NCBI GenBank assembly: GCA_033439295.1 | Contig: JAVTLE010000001.1 | Coordinates: forward strand, 62,001-126,000 | Source: Deuterostichococcus epilithicus | Taxonomy: Eukaryota > Chlorophyta > Trebouxiophyceae > Prasiolales > Stichococcaceae | Length of the DNA stretch: 64,000 nt | Reading direction: 5' to 3' | Shown: piece by piece, positions 23,200-33,700 of the stretch | Layout: each line of letters opens with the position of its first letter | Position numbering within the stretch: the stretch's first letter is position 1 | Position numbers and translations under genes: made by a program | The notes under the pieces: model-generated | The model's database searches: none | What the model saw: the letters and a program-made list of their open reading frames with translations, nothing else | Told to the model about the DNA's origin: nothing

Positions 23200-25964
23200 T
23201 CAGCATGACGGCAGATTGTTGAGTTCACCTGCTGCTGCTGCGCCAGCAGCTGCGCCGCCAAAGGGTGGTGTCGGCGGCGGTGCCAGGCCTGCGCCATAGT
23301 ATGGCATCATATACAGGTCTTCTTGAGGCCAGCACTCATCACACTCAAGCAGCAAGCTGGCGCTAAAGCAGAAGCGACTGTGCAGGTGACGACAGACCGG
23401 AATGAAAAGCATCTCGACAGCAGGTGCAACAGCTCATCAGACAATTTGCCAAGCCACTGCAGCAGGCGGAGCACACCAGCATCACTGCAAACGTGGCTTG
23501 TGTCTCACAGGCCTCCGTTGGCCACGGCGAATCAGAGGTGGCACGGACGAGCAGTACGACCCAGAGCCATAGAACAGGAATCGTGGCGCCGCGGCCGGCC
23601 GGCAGTGCTGGCGTTTATGTGCGACCCTAAGTGCCACATGGCTCACCGCAGCGCACAGCACAGTCGTTGGTGAGCGGCTGGAACAGGCGCGTCGGGTCCG
23701 CAGTGGCATTGGACGCCTGCGACGAGATCAGCGTCTGCACCGCGGAGACGGTGGGCTGCGCCGCCAGCAGCTGCGGCGGCAGGGTGTAAAAGAAGAATGC
23801 GCCGGGCATCGCAGAATTGACGCTGGCCTGAGCCACAGCCTGCACGTGACACAGCAAGCCAAGCGCTGTTGCCAGCATCAGCGGTGCCAGCTGTGCAGGC
23901 GGGGCTGCTGCCCAGGCGTCACCAGCCTACATGACGCAGCAGGTAGTAGGAAGGGAGGTGATGGCAGATGACAGCTGGTCGTCCCGCGCATGCATGTTGA
24001 TTGAACTGCGGGTGCAATGCTAGCACAGCCCCCAAATGAGGGACGTGGCAGGAGGCGCAGAGCAGCAAGCCGCCAGCAGCAGTGGTCGAAGCAACCCCGC
24101 AGTGTCATCGGAAAATGCCCAAACAGCACACTGCAATGCCCCACAGCTTGTGATCACTGCCAAGCAAAGGCGAACAATCCCACCTCATTGCACTGATTGT
24201 TGAAGTAAAAGTGCACCTGCATAGGCAAGTCATGTATCATTGTCGGTGCAATCGGGGGCCAGCAGTCGACTGGTGTGCTGTAGCAAATATGGGCATGTGC
24301 TTGGCGCAGAGCAGGCTTGGAGTGTGTGGCTGAAGAATCAGCAGAGAACCAACACGAGCTCTTGCATCTCTCAGTGGCAAAGAGTCAACCGTGTTCTGCA
24401 GGGCAACGCATAGAGCAGGCGTCAGCGTGCACGCAGTTAACATGTGCATTGTTGGCAGGCAGCCATGCGAATGCACAGAATAATACGTGCTGCAGCACCA
24501 CAGCTTCTGATGGACAAGAAGCATCCCGCGTGCATCAAGACTGATGGGCGCAGCCGATGGGCCAATCGCGCCAGAAGATGCTGGTCAGTTTCTACATGCC
24601 GTGCATGGGGTGCAATAAAGCAGCTGCTGCACAATGGGTGGCTCAGATTGATGCAGGGAACAGACAGCTTGTAGCTCGCCAACCAACGTCACCTGGGGGA
24701 AGATGATGGTGTTGAGCGTGCTCAGCGGCTGGGCAACGAGGTTGCCGTTGACAAGTACGAAGGCGGTCATCGATCCCAGCACGCCTGTCAGGACCTCCGT
24801 TCCATTGGGGCTGCAATGAAGGCAGACACATTGGCGAAGTTGCTGCGAAAGCGTCGTTGCGCACTGGTGTTGCAGAACTGCTGGCCCAACTTGATCATGC
24901 AGCGGATGATTGTGGTGTAGACTGCTTACACAAGGAGTACAATGCAGAGCGCTGCAAGACGTTGCAGCGTGAACACAAGCAGCATTCACAGTAAACCAAT
25001 TCGAGGCCCGCGATCCGGCAATATACTCACTGTATGTGGGGCGCGAAATGTGTGCACGGTGGCAAAGAAAATATAATCTGCGTCAGGTCGGCAACCGCCG
25101 CGCAGCAACAGAGAAAGATGTCAGTAACACTTGTAGCTCATGGGCTGCAGTAGCATGTGCAAGTCTAGCGATGTATAGAGACAACCGCCTCTGACAACGG
25201 TATCCTCATCGGTATCTGTTGGTGAAGCTCGATGATTATACACTCGTATGTATGCCAGACTCTGCGGCGACGCTGCCATGCGGCTACCGGCGTCGGGGGC
25301 ACGCTGACACGCGCACAACAGCACGCTCAAACTGTCTGCAATGTGGCTGAGGCACAGAGAAATTCCACTCGCAGACTCTTGAACGGCATCAACATCCTTG
25401 GCTGGATGTGGGACGCCACTTCAGCTATGATGCCAGCTGTGACTGCTGCCGAAGCCAAAATGGGGTTTTGCGGCTTGAAGGAGTCGAGACAGGCTGCTGT
25501 TGGGGAGCGCCAGTGCCTCGAGCGATAAAGGCGGACCGAGGTTTGTTCCAGACCAAGACGTATGCATGAAGTGTCGTCTGCCATTACTCAGAGCCCTAGG
25601 GGCACTTGACTGACGGCCATTTGATTAAAATTCGCACGGCACTGCTTGATACACGGACTCGTCGCGCGCAAAGCTCTTTCCGTCGTGTCGGTTTCGCCCT
25701 GGCAGAACCAATGATGACCCCCTAGCCAAAACTCCACCAGCGAGTGCGGAGGAAGAAGAAGGCTCGCTCACTCTTCAGGCCTGCGGCCATGTTTGTTGTG
25801 ACCGGTGCCATCGTGGTGATGTTGGAAGGCGGCGAAAAGGTCAGGTCTGCGCCGCTCAGCTGCGCAAACGCTCCTCCGTTACCCGATGGCGGTCCTAGTT
25901 GAGCTGCAGCGCAGTGGACCGCCATGCACAGCACCAAAACGAGCAATGCGACGGCACGAGACAT
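23200..25964 (-). CDS. Secreted protein of unknown family
   Basis: The ATG at 25964 starts a clear signal peptide (MSRAVALLVLVLCMAVHCAA, then AQ) followed by a Ser/Thr/Pro-rich stretch with NIT sites; a GTGAGC donor lies near 25770. Plausible later exons on the minus strand are about 25090-25030 (DADYIFFATVHTFRAPHT), 24815-24690 (PNGTEVLTGVLGSMTAFVLV, then VAQPLSTLNTIIFPQ), 24217-24191 (VHFYFNNQCNE), 23840-23650 (AMPGAFFFYTLPPQLLAAQP) and a last exon near 23345-23200 (ECDECWPQEDLYMMPYYGAG, then a Pro/Gly/Ala tail), stop at 23200-23202. The Cys-containing pieces and N-glycosylation sites suit an extracellular or cell-wall protein. I do not recognise a domain. The coding pieces are credible as a set because each ends at a usable splice site, but exons may be missing. 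Confidence 0.5.
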
Positions 25965-26470
25965 CGCGAAAGCTTCGTGGATAGTCGGGAAAGCTGTCAG
26001 TGGAGGTCTGTAGGCGGATGTCTGCAGTTGTTGTTGCAAGCTGCCTCTTTTTCTTAACGATGGGACATTATGCGGGGGCATTATGCGATGCCAACGTCAG
26101 CTCACGACGCCAAGACGCCCTTACTTTTGCATATGAGCGCCCCTGCTGGATGGTACAGCACCGGAGCCGGTCGTGACTACCTCTGATCGCCAAAGCTATG
26201 AGGAGAGTGGCAAGCTCTCATATGTTTGGCACGGCGGAAACAGGGTTTGGCCCGTCCACGAGTCAGCTGATTCAGCTGCACCTTGGCTTCCAGCCTGTCA
26301 CTGTCGAGCAAGACACTTTCAAGGAGGTTGGAACTGGCAGATTTCATCAATCGTATATGAACGAGAGACCGCAGCAGCACCTGCAACCGGCGTCTACTTG
26401 CTTGGCAAGGTTCCGAAAGATCGGCGCCTGAGGGTTACACGCAAGTGTAGATAATCGCGCAGCAGGCGCG
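25965..26470. promoter_or_regulatory. Shared upstream region of the secreted and tail-anchored protein genes
   Basis: 506 bases separate divergent start codons at 25964 (-) and 26471 (+). No clear TATA box or repeat was seen. Confidence 0.4.
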
Positions 26471-28241
26471 ATGGGCAGCAGGCCGGCCAAAGCGGGAGGC
26501 GGTGGTGCAGATCCTTCGGGACCCAACGGCTCTGAGGCCGAGGCAAGAGCTACCACAGCAGGTTGGTCATCTGACTGCTGCCCGGTGGCCAGATACGAAA
26601 CTTACGCATGGCGCTTAAGCAAACAAGACGTATCTGCAGCATAATGGCATCAGCACGCCAACAGGGGAGCCTTGCCTGCTTGGCCACATGCCACATTGTC
26701 ACTGCCGCTGCCTGCCGCAAGTGCCAGCGCGACGCACTGCTCTGTGTGCCGCAGGCCAGGGGCCAGCGGAGCAGCAGCCTGACAGCCACCAGCAGGAGGC
26801 ACAGCAGTCCAACGAGGAGGTCGCGAAGCTGCAGGCGGAGAACGAGCGCATGTCATCTCAGGTGGCTTCCCCTCTCCGATGCTATCGCACTTGTCAGAGC
26901 GCAGCGTCCGGCCGACGGCAGGCACCGCCCCTGCTGCTGACGCCTCTGCTCAGAGTCACTATGTCCATCAGCCAGGCTGTCCCCTGGTGCACAGCCATGC
27001 TGTGCAAAAGCCATAGCACGGCTGCGGGACCGGTTGGCATGGCGCCGGTGATTGGCGGTCTTGCGCATCTTGCACGTCATAAATGAGGTGCGGCTGCCAG
27101 ACATAGGCTGGCCTCAACGGTGCATGCACGGGCCTACATACAGAAAACCATGTTACGGCCGAGATGCCAGCACACAAGCGCATCGCCAACATGCCGGGTC
27201 ATGGCCCGCCTGGTCCTGACAGATGTCGTGCCTTGGGGGTCCAGAGGTCTCGAGCATTTAGCTGTGCTGCGACAGCGCTGCATCGCAGGCTCTCAGGGGC
27301 TCGAGCCCCTCGCAGGCGCCAGTCTGACGGAACGTCCGCCATCCTGCGCCAGTCTGGTGGAATCTCCGTTGCTGGACATGGAGAGACGGCCCCGCTGCTT
27401 AGAACAGGCAGAGTGCATTCAAACAACGCATGCCCATTCCGTCGTCTAGGAGCAAAAAGCAGGAGCGCATGCGTACTGTTGCAGTCGGAAATCCCACCGG
27501 CTGCCAGCCCCAAAAGCGGTCAGCGCCATGTCGTGATGCAACGCAGGCGCCGCGATGCGCGGCGCACCTGCTGCAAGGCGCGAGGCACTGGCCGAGTCGA
27601 TCAGATTCAGCGCGGCGCCAGAGCGGCTGCGTTCAAAGCGTTATTTGATCGTTTTGAATGAAGCCAGCCCCCTGAGCTGAGAAGTGTGCTGACTTCTGGT
27701 GTTCCCCTTGCATCAGGTGGCAGCGATAAAGGAGGAGCTCAGCAGGGAGGCTGAGCTCAATGATATATTGTTCTTAAAGTGTAGTTGCAATGGTGACATT
27801 CCGGATGTCTCCCGAATCAGGTGACGGTGCTGAAGGACGAGCTGGACATAGAGCTCGAGGTTGAAGGCGGCGCGCAGATAGCTGTGACGAACCAACGAAA
27901 GCCTGCGAAACTTCGCATGCGTCTGATTCCTCCTGTGCTCCGTATCAGATGGCGGCAGCGAGCGAGGGAGCTGAACAGCCATTTCGAGTCTGCACGGTGC
28001 TGTGCACGCAAAAGTGCAGGTCCACTCCTACCACATCACTTTCAGGATGCTTGCGGTTGATGGTCTGGCATGTCCCGCGTGTCAGGTGGCGGCGCTGAAG
28101 GAGGAGCTGAACAAGGAGATTGAGCTCAACGCGGCACTGCAGACGGCGGTCTCGCGCAGGGAGCAGACCGTGGTGCTGACCGTGGGCGCGGCGCTTGCGG
28201 CGGCTGCCGCCTGGGCGGCGTTCGTGTACAGGCGGAGGTGA
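26471..28241 (+). CDS. Small tail-anchored coiled-coil protein
   Basis: Exon 1 starts at the ATG at 26471 (MGSRPAKAGGGGADPSGPNG...) and ends in phase 1. Exon 2 (from about 26754) joins in frame to give GQGPAEQQPDSHQQEAQQSN, then EEVAKLQAENERMSSQ, which confirms the splice. Next come short coiled-coil exons: about 27718 (VAAIKEELSREAELNDIL), about 27820 (VTVLKDELDIELE) and about 28084 (VAALKEELNKEIELNAALQ). The last exon continues TAVSRREQTVV into a membrane span (LTVGAALAAAAAWAAFVY) and RRR, stop at 28239-28241. With one C-terminal span and a short basic tail, it should be inserted after translation into ER, mitochondrial outer or peroxisomal membrane, the bulk facing the cytosol. The heptad exons resemble each other and probably arose by duplication. 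The function is unknown; SNARE-like or tethering roles are possible but no SNARE motif is seen. Confidence 0.62.
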
Positions 28242-29004
28242 GGACGGCGGGAGCCGGCGGGCCGGCTATTGCGGCGCTGGGGTCAGATGGCGGCGGCAGG
28301 CTGCCGGCATCGGTGGCAGCCCCACCCATGGGAGCAGAAATTTGGCTGGCCATGCCGGCGGCAGACAGTCCAATCATTGAGCCGCCCTCGGCAGCAGTGC
28401 GGCAAGTGCTGGCAAGCTTCGGCAGCACAGGTGGCGTGCTCAGCAGGGACAGACTGTGACGAGTGTACGAGTACGAGCATTGTACAGGAAGAGACTTGCT
28501 CGAGTTTCAAATAACGTTTGTTCTTCTGTGTTCTACCTATTATGAACGTCAGACTTCACGCAAATCATTAGAACAACAGAACTTCTTACTTTGACCCGCA
28601 CCAATGCATGGCACACATTGGCAGCATCCAAGAGAACACTGAGCTATCGTACCTGGACCTCAACTGTTCTCTGCTGTCACAATCAAATACTGCATGGTGG
28701 CAATTACCTACTGCAGTGCAGACAAGACACGAGACTGCGTACATGCATCACCGTCATCCTTGTCAGGACTGCCACACATGCAAAACGCTGTGCGGTCCAC
28801 CAGTCCGTGAATGACAGGCTAGGCAGAACACTGCATTCCAGCGTTAAGATTCTGTCTTAAATGCAGCAGCAAGCTACAAGTTTGGGATGGCGGCTCAGCG
28901 GGTCACAGCAGAATGACCGCGCTGCACCAGACGCTCCCCTATCGTCATCGCCTGAGCTGGCTAGCAGCGGCAGCGCATCAGTGCTCATGTTGTGTGAGCG
29001 TTCA
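28242..29004. other. Convergent intergenic region, no gene recognised
   Basis: It lies between the stop codon of the tail-anchored protein gene and the end of the ARMC6-like fragment. Reading frames are short and lack motifs. Confidence 0.5.
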
Positions 29005-29560
29005 TGTCTCAAAGCGCCGCGGCATCAACGTCTTAGTGGCAGGGAAGCCGGCCTTTGCTGCCTGCACTGCTGCCACCGCGCCAGCGACGGCGACCGCCGG
29101 CTGATGCAGCTCGAGCCACCGGTCGCACACGTTTTGCATCGCCATGCAACATGGCCCTGTGCGCCCGCAGCCTTGGTCTTGCATTGTTGTGCAGCCATAA
29201 ACTGTGCGCGGGCAAGGACGTGCATGAAGACTGGCACATCCATTATGCACCACACGAAGGTTCCTTCCCTTCGGCCGGTGTGCCGCCGGCCCGCAGTTGC
29301 CTGCAGTTTCACGCGCAACAGAGGAGCCAGACTGATGCAAGCATTGCAAGCTGTTGAACATTGACGGCTGACCATGCATCTGTGCCGCATCATCTGGATG
29401 GAGCCTTGCTAGTTGATCGAAGGGCGAGCGGGGAAGACGAAGTGTGGCACACACACCTGGACTATAGCATCACCAAGGCAACTCACCTCCACATGCGCCA
29501 TTGCATTGTTGGACTGCCGCAGCATCAGCACGATCAGCTGCAATAGCGATGATGCCAAGA
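29005..29560 (-). pseudogene. Partial, degenerate copy of the ARMC6 3' exons
   Basis: Two segments match the last exons of the ARMC6 gene next door. At about 29450-29545 the frame reads LIVLMLRQSNN and GDAIVQVCV, against LVVALTLRQPD and LDAIVQVCV in the main gene near 31330-31430. At about 29010-29185 it reads CCMAMQNVCDRW and AAVQAAKAGFP, against CCMALRNICARS and ALRAAKADFP. Similarity in the nucleotides continues past the point where the frame shifts: after AAKAGFPAT the copy has lost about four bases relative to the main gene, and the equivalent of GAAALRDMG then carries a stop. The order and orientation match the main gene, so it is a truncated tandem duplicate. No N-terminal exons were found. 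It may still be transcribed, but an ARM-fold protein is unlikely. Confidence 0.75.
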
Positions 29561-29599
29561 TGTCAGCGGCAGCCAGTAGATGGGCGTGTCTACGTGTCA

Positions 29600-30778
29600 C
29601 AAGTAGGCCAGAGTGAAGAGAACGCAACGACGAAGCTGAGAACAAGAAGACGGTCAAAAACGCTCACCGCATGGACAAGGGTCAACGAGTCATGACCTCT
29701 TATGGATGAGACGCGCCAAAATGTATATGAAACAGGGGAGGAGGAAGGATAAACAACTTCAAACCGAACCCACCGCCGCCCACCTAAGATGATGCACCAA
29801 GGAATGCGCATCAGAAATCCTCACAATGGTTTTGTTGCGCAGCTGTTGATCACATTGGGTGTCTTGAATGGTGGTTATCCTCAATTCAAACTGAATTTGG
29901 TGGCGTTGTTCAAATTGTCGTGCCATAAGTACTGTTGGCGTGAGGCTGTGATGGGAAGGGGTCGCGCAACGCGCCATTCTGCGTACAAAAGGGATCCTTA
30001 ACAGAAAGCCGGCGGTGTATACCTTCCGCTGAGCTGCTGCCATCTTTGCAACGGATTATGCCTCCGCGCGCGCCGCCGATGCGAACGCCTCACGCACCTG
30101 ACGCAACTCCTCACGCAGCTGACGCTTTTGATCCCTGTAGGCCAGCTCAGCTGTTTCAGGAGTCGCACTATACATGGTTCTGCCGTAGCAACGCTACGCC
30201 GTGCATTCTACGAGAACCTCCGTATCGATAACCTCGATAAATTCTGCACAAATTCAAACCAAATTCTGGCGAGTGGAACTCGACCGCAAAAACACGGGCT
30301 CAGGAAGCGATCACATGTTCCACGGAACATAAAGCTCTTGCCTGCAGTAGGGCGGCAAATCGCATGCCTAGCGAGCCCCTCGCAGGGACTGTGGCGGATC
30401 ACGATGCATTGCGGGTGCAGATCATGGCCCAGGACGGCCGCCATGCTTGCACAAGCTTGCGCAGACGCGTGCGCATAGTAGCTGAAAGCTATTGGAGAGC
30501 AATGGAGACACGGAGGCTGCTGCCAGACCGCGACCTGTGCCTGCTCGACGAGAGTCGCGACAAGGGTACTGAAACGGTCACGACCACGACGACAGCTCGA
30601 CTAGTCATGACTGAGGGTCTAGACTGCCGGCTTCTGGTGACTGAGCACTGTCACACAATCGACTTGATATGTCCGCAGACAATCGAGTGGCTAGTGCCGC
30701 ATGATGACACACCGTACATTGCTCCATTGCGGCGGCCAATGCTTCCGCCCTTTTCAGGTCGATGTCTCATGCAACGTG
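29600..30778. other. Intergenic region between the ARMC6 copy and ARMC6
   Basis: It is less G+C-rich than its surroundings. Several short frames are open but none resembles a protein family. It should include the ARMC6 3' untranslated region. Confidence 0.5.
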
Positions 30779-33700
30779 TCAGTCATTGTAGCGCTCGCAG
30801 CCCATGTCCCGCAGCGCCGCGGCGCCGACGTCGCCGCAGGTCGCGGGGAAGTCGGCCTTCGCTGCACGGAGCGCCGCCTCCGCGCCGGCTGCGGTGACCG
30901 CCGGGCGCAGCTCGGGCGACCTGGCGCAGATGTTGCGCAGCGCCATGCAGCACTGACGCTGCACGCCGGCGGCCTTGGCATTGCTCTGCTGCGTCGTCAT
31001 CACCTGCACTCATGCGAGGGCGAAGCCTGTACGTCTTTGCAGACGTGCAGCTGATGGAGAGACTGACGCAGACAGGCACAGGCAGAGTGTCACATGCCAG
31101 CTGCCCTCCCTTCTGCTGACGGTCCGCCGCCGCCAGCAATTCCAGAGCAGCAGTGGGGCCGGGCGAAACCGGGCAGGACGAAGCTGTTGCTGAGCACCAT
31201 CGTCTGCCCGCTGTATGACCCTTGCGCCAGATATCCGGTGTGTATGAGAGCAGATATGCGGCGCCTCTTCCTGATGAAGCCCTGCCGGACCGCACAGAAA
31301 GGCGTGGGGTTGAAGATTTCATTTGCAACACAAACCTGGACTATGGCGTCGAGGCAACCCGCCTCAACCGCAGCCGTCGCGATGTCGGGCTGCCGCAGCG
31401 TCAGCGCCACCACCAGCCCGATCACCTGCGGTAATGGTCAAGCCGCCACGTCAGCTGTCAGCAGGAGGGCAGGTCCGCTTGCTGCCTGCAGCTGGGAGGG
31501 CGGCGCCAAGCAGTTTCGGTCGGCCAAGGCTCGGCAGCAGTGTCTGCACATGTTGTACGGAGGCAAAGGTGCAAAGAGGCAAAGGGCACACAAAAGCGCA
31601 AGGCTCGCTCAAACGAAGCAGGGCTGCCGGACAGATGTTCAGGTCACGGCTAGGCTCAGGTCCAGCTTCAGCTCATGCATCAGACAGAATGGTTCCGAGC
31701 TGTTTCTCCAAGAGCGACGCTGCTGTGCCGCGCGACCGACATCTGGCCAGCTCCTGCCGCCTGTGGCAGCTTGCCCTCCCATGCAGAAGCCTCGGATTGG
31801 GCAGGACGACAGGCGTGAACAAGGACAACATCGGTTCCAGCAGGGAGCGGCCATCGGGTGGCAGCATCGTGGCGCGCACGGCCAGCGGCTGCAGGCGCTG
31901 ACTGCATGCTCACCGCCTCCAGAGCGCAACCCACTCTCTCCACCTTCTCAACAGTGCCCCATTTAAAGTCAACCGGGAAACGGCTGAGGGAAGACTCGGC
32001 ATCTTTCCTTCTTAGAAATACTCATGATAGTTTCAAAAAAGCAAAACCAAGGCGGCACCTGCTCCAGCAGCACCAGGTCGTCGTGGTGCACCGCCGCGGC
32101 CCGCACCACCAGGCCCAGCGCGCCGCCGGCCGCCAGGCGCTCCTTGCAGGCGTCCCGGTTCGCCAGCTGGCGGCACAGGCCCGCCGCCGCCGCCGCGACG
32201 CCCGGCGCGCCGAGGTTGGCGCGCAGCACCGCCAGCGCCGCGTGCAGCCCGCCCGCCTCCTCCACATCCTAAAGCAGTGCGGGATGCCNGCGTCAGCTGT
32301 CTTGAACGAACTTGACGCTGCGCAGCATGCGGCACAGCACCTGCAGCGCCGTGTGCAGCCCGCCAGCCGCCCTGCGTCCTGTGGGACGAAGAAAATGCAC
32401 GAAGGGCATCAGGATTCAATGCCAGATTCAACACTACAGCTGCTGTGGCGGAGCGCCTTTAGTGCCGCGTGCGTGCCACGAGCCTCCGTTGCCTCCCAGA
32501 TGTTTCATAGCAGGTGTCAGGACCGCTGAGCTTGACGCTGCATTCTGATGGTGTACAGCACCTCTGGCGCCGCATGCATGCCGTGCGCCTCTTCCATGTC
32601 CTGCAATTTCGGCCTCTGGTCTGCAACCGCTGTGGGGTGCTGGCTCTGTTTCGGGATCCCGCGGCTATGCCACTGCTCCGCGGCGCTGGACTGTGCCCGT
32701 GCACCGTGGCGAGGGCGGCATGCAAGCACCCTGACATCACATTGCAGGTCTGGCAGCACTGCAAACACAGCCAGAACAGGCAGCTCGGACAGGGGTGCTG
32801 GTGGAATGCGACAGAGCTGGTCAACAGCATGGGAGCTGGCGCCCTTTCCTGCAGCCCGACTGAGCGGGCAGCAGCTAGCCAGCCCGCCCTCACCTTGCAG
32901 ACGTCGTCGTTCACGGCGAGCGCCCGCAGCGCCCCGCACAGCGGCTCCGCCAGCTGCGCAGCTGCCTGCGGGCTACTGCCACCATCGCCTCCCAGCGGCG
33001 CCGCCCGCCCTGCCGCGTGCTGCAGGGTTTGATCGTCGGCACCAGCGTCATCGCCAGCGCCGTCGCCGGCGCCACNGGCTGCGGCGGCGCGCCGCAGCAG
33101 CGGCACCATTGTGGACACGCCCCGGCCGTCGACGCCGCCGCCGTCGGCCGCCAGAGCGCGCGCATTCTGGAAGGCCCTGCAGCGTCCGGTCGACTGGGAA
33201 TCAGTCACGCGTGAGCTGCTGACCGCATCTGTCGGTCATTCAGGCCGACTGAGCCTTCAGCCGCCAGATTAGGGGCATGGCAGTCCCGACTGGGCCCCCG
33301 GGCAGCCACAGCCATAACCTTGCACGTCACAATTCCTGCGCCTCGGGATCAGCCCCTGCGCGAGGAGTCGTGACACCGCGGCAGGATGCGAGTGGAGCTT
33401 GTTGAGAGCCAGCACATTGAACTCCGAACCCCCTTGCAAGAGANNANGCTGGTATNATAGTNATCAACGCGCCTGCCACCAGGGACTNTNCNGCCAGGGA
33501 CGTCCAGCGGCCGCCGGTCGTCTGAGACGCACAGCGCACATATCAGGGTGCACACGCCTGCAACAGGTCGCCAGGTGGTTCAGGTTTCGTATGTATAGGG
33601 ATGCACCACCACCTGCACGCTCCTGCCGGCTTCCCTGCACCCTCACCAGAAAGTGCTCTTCCCTGTGAGCTTGCAGCAGACCAGCCGAAACTAGGAGCCG

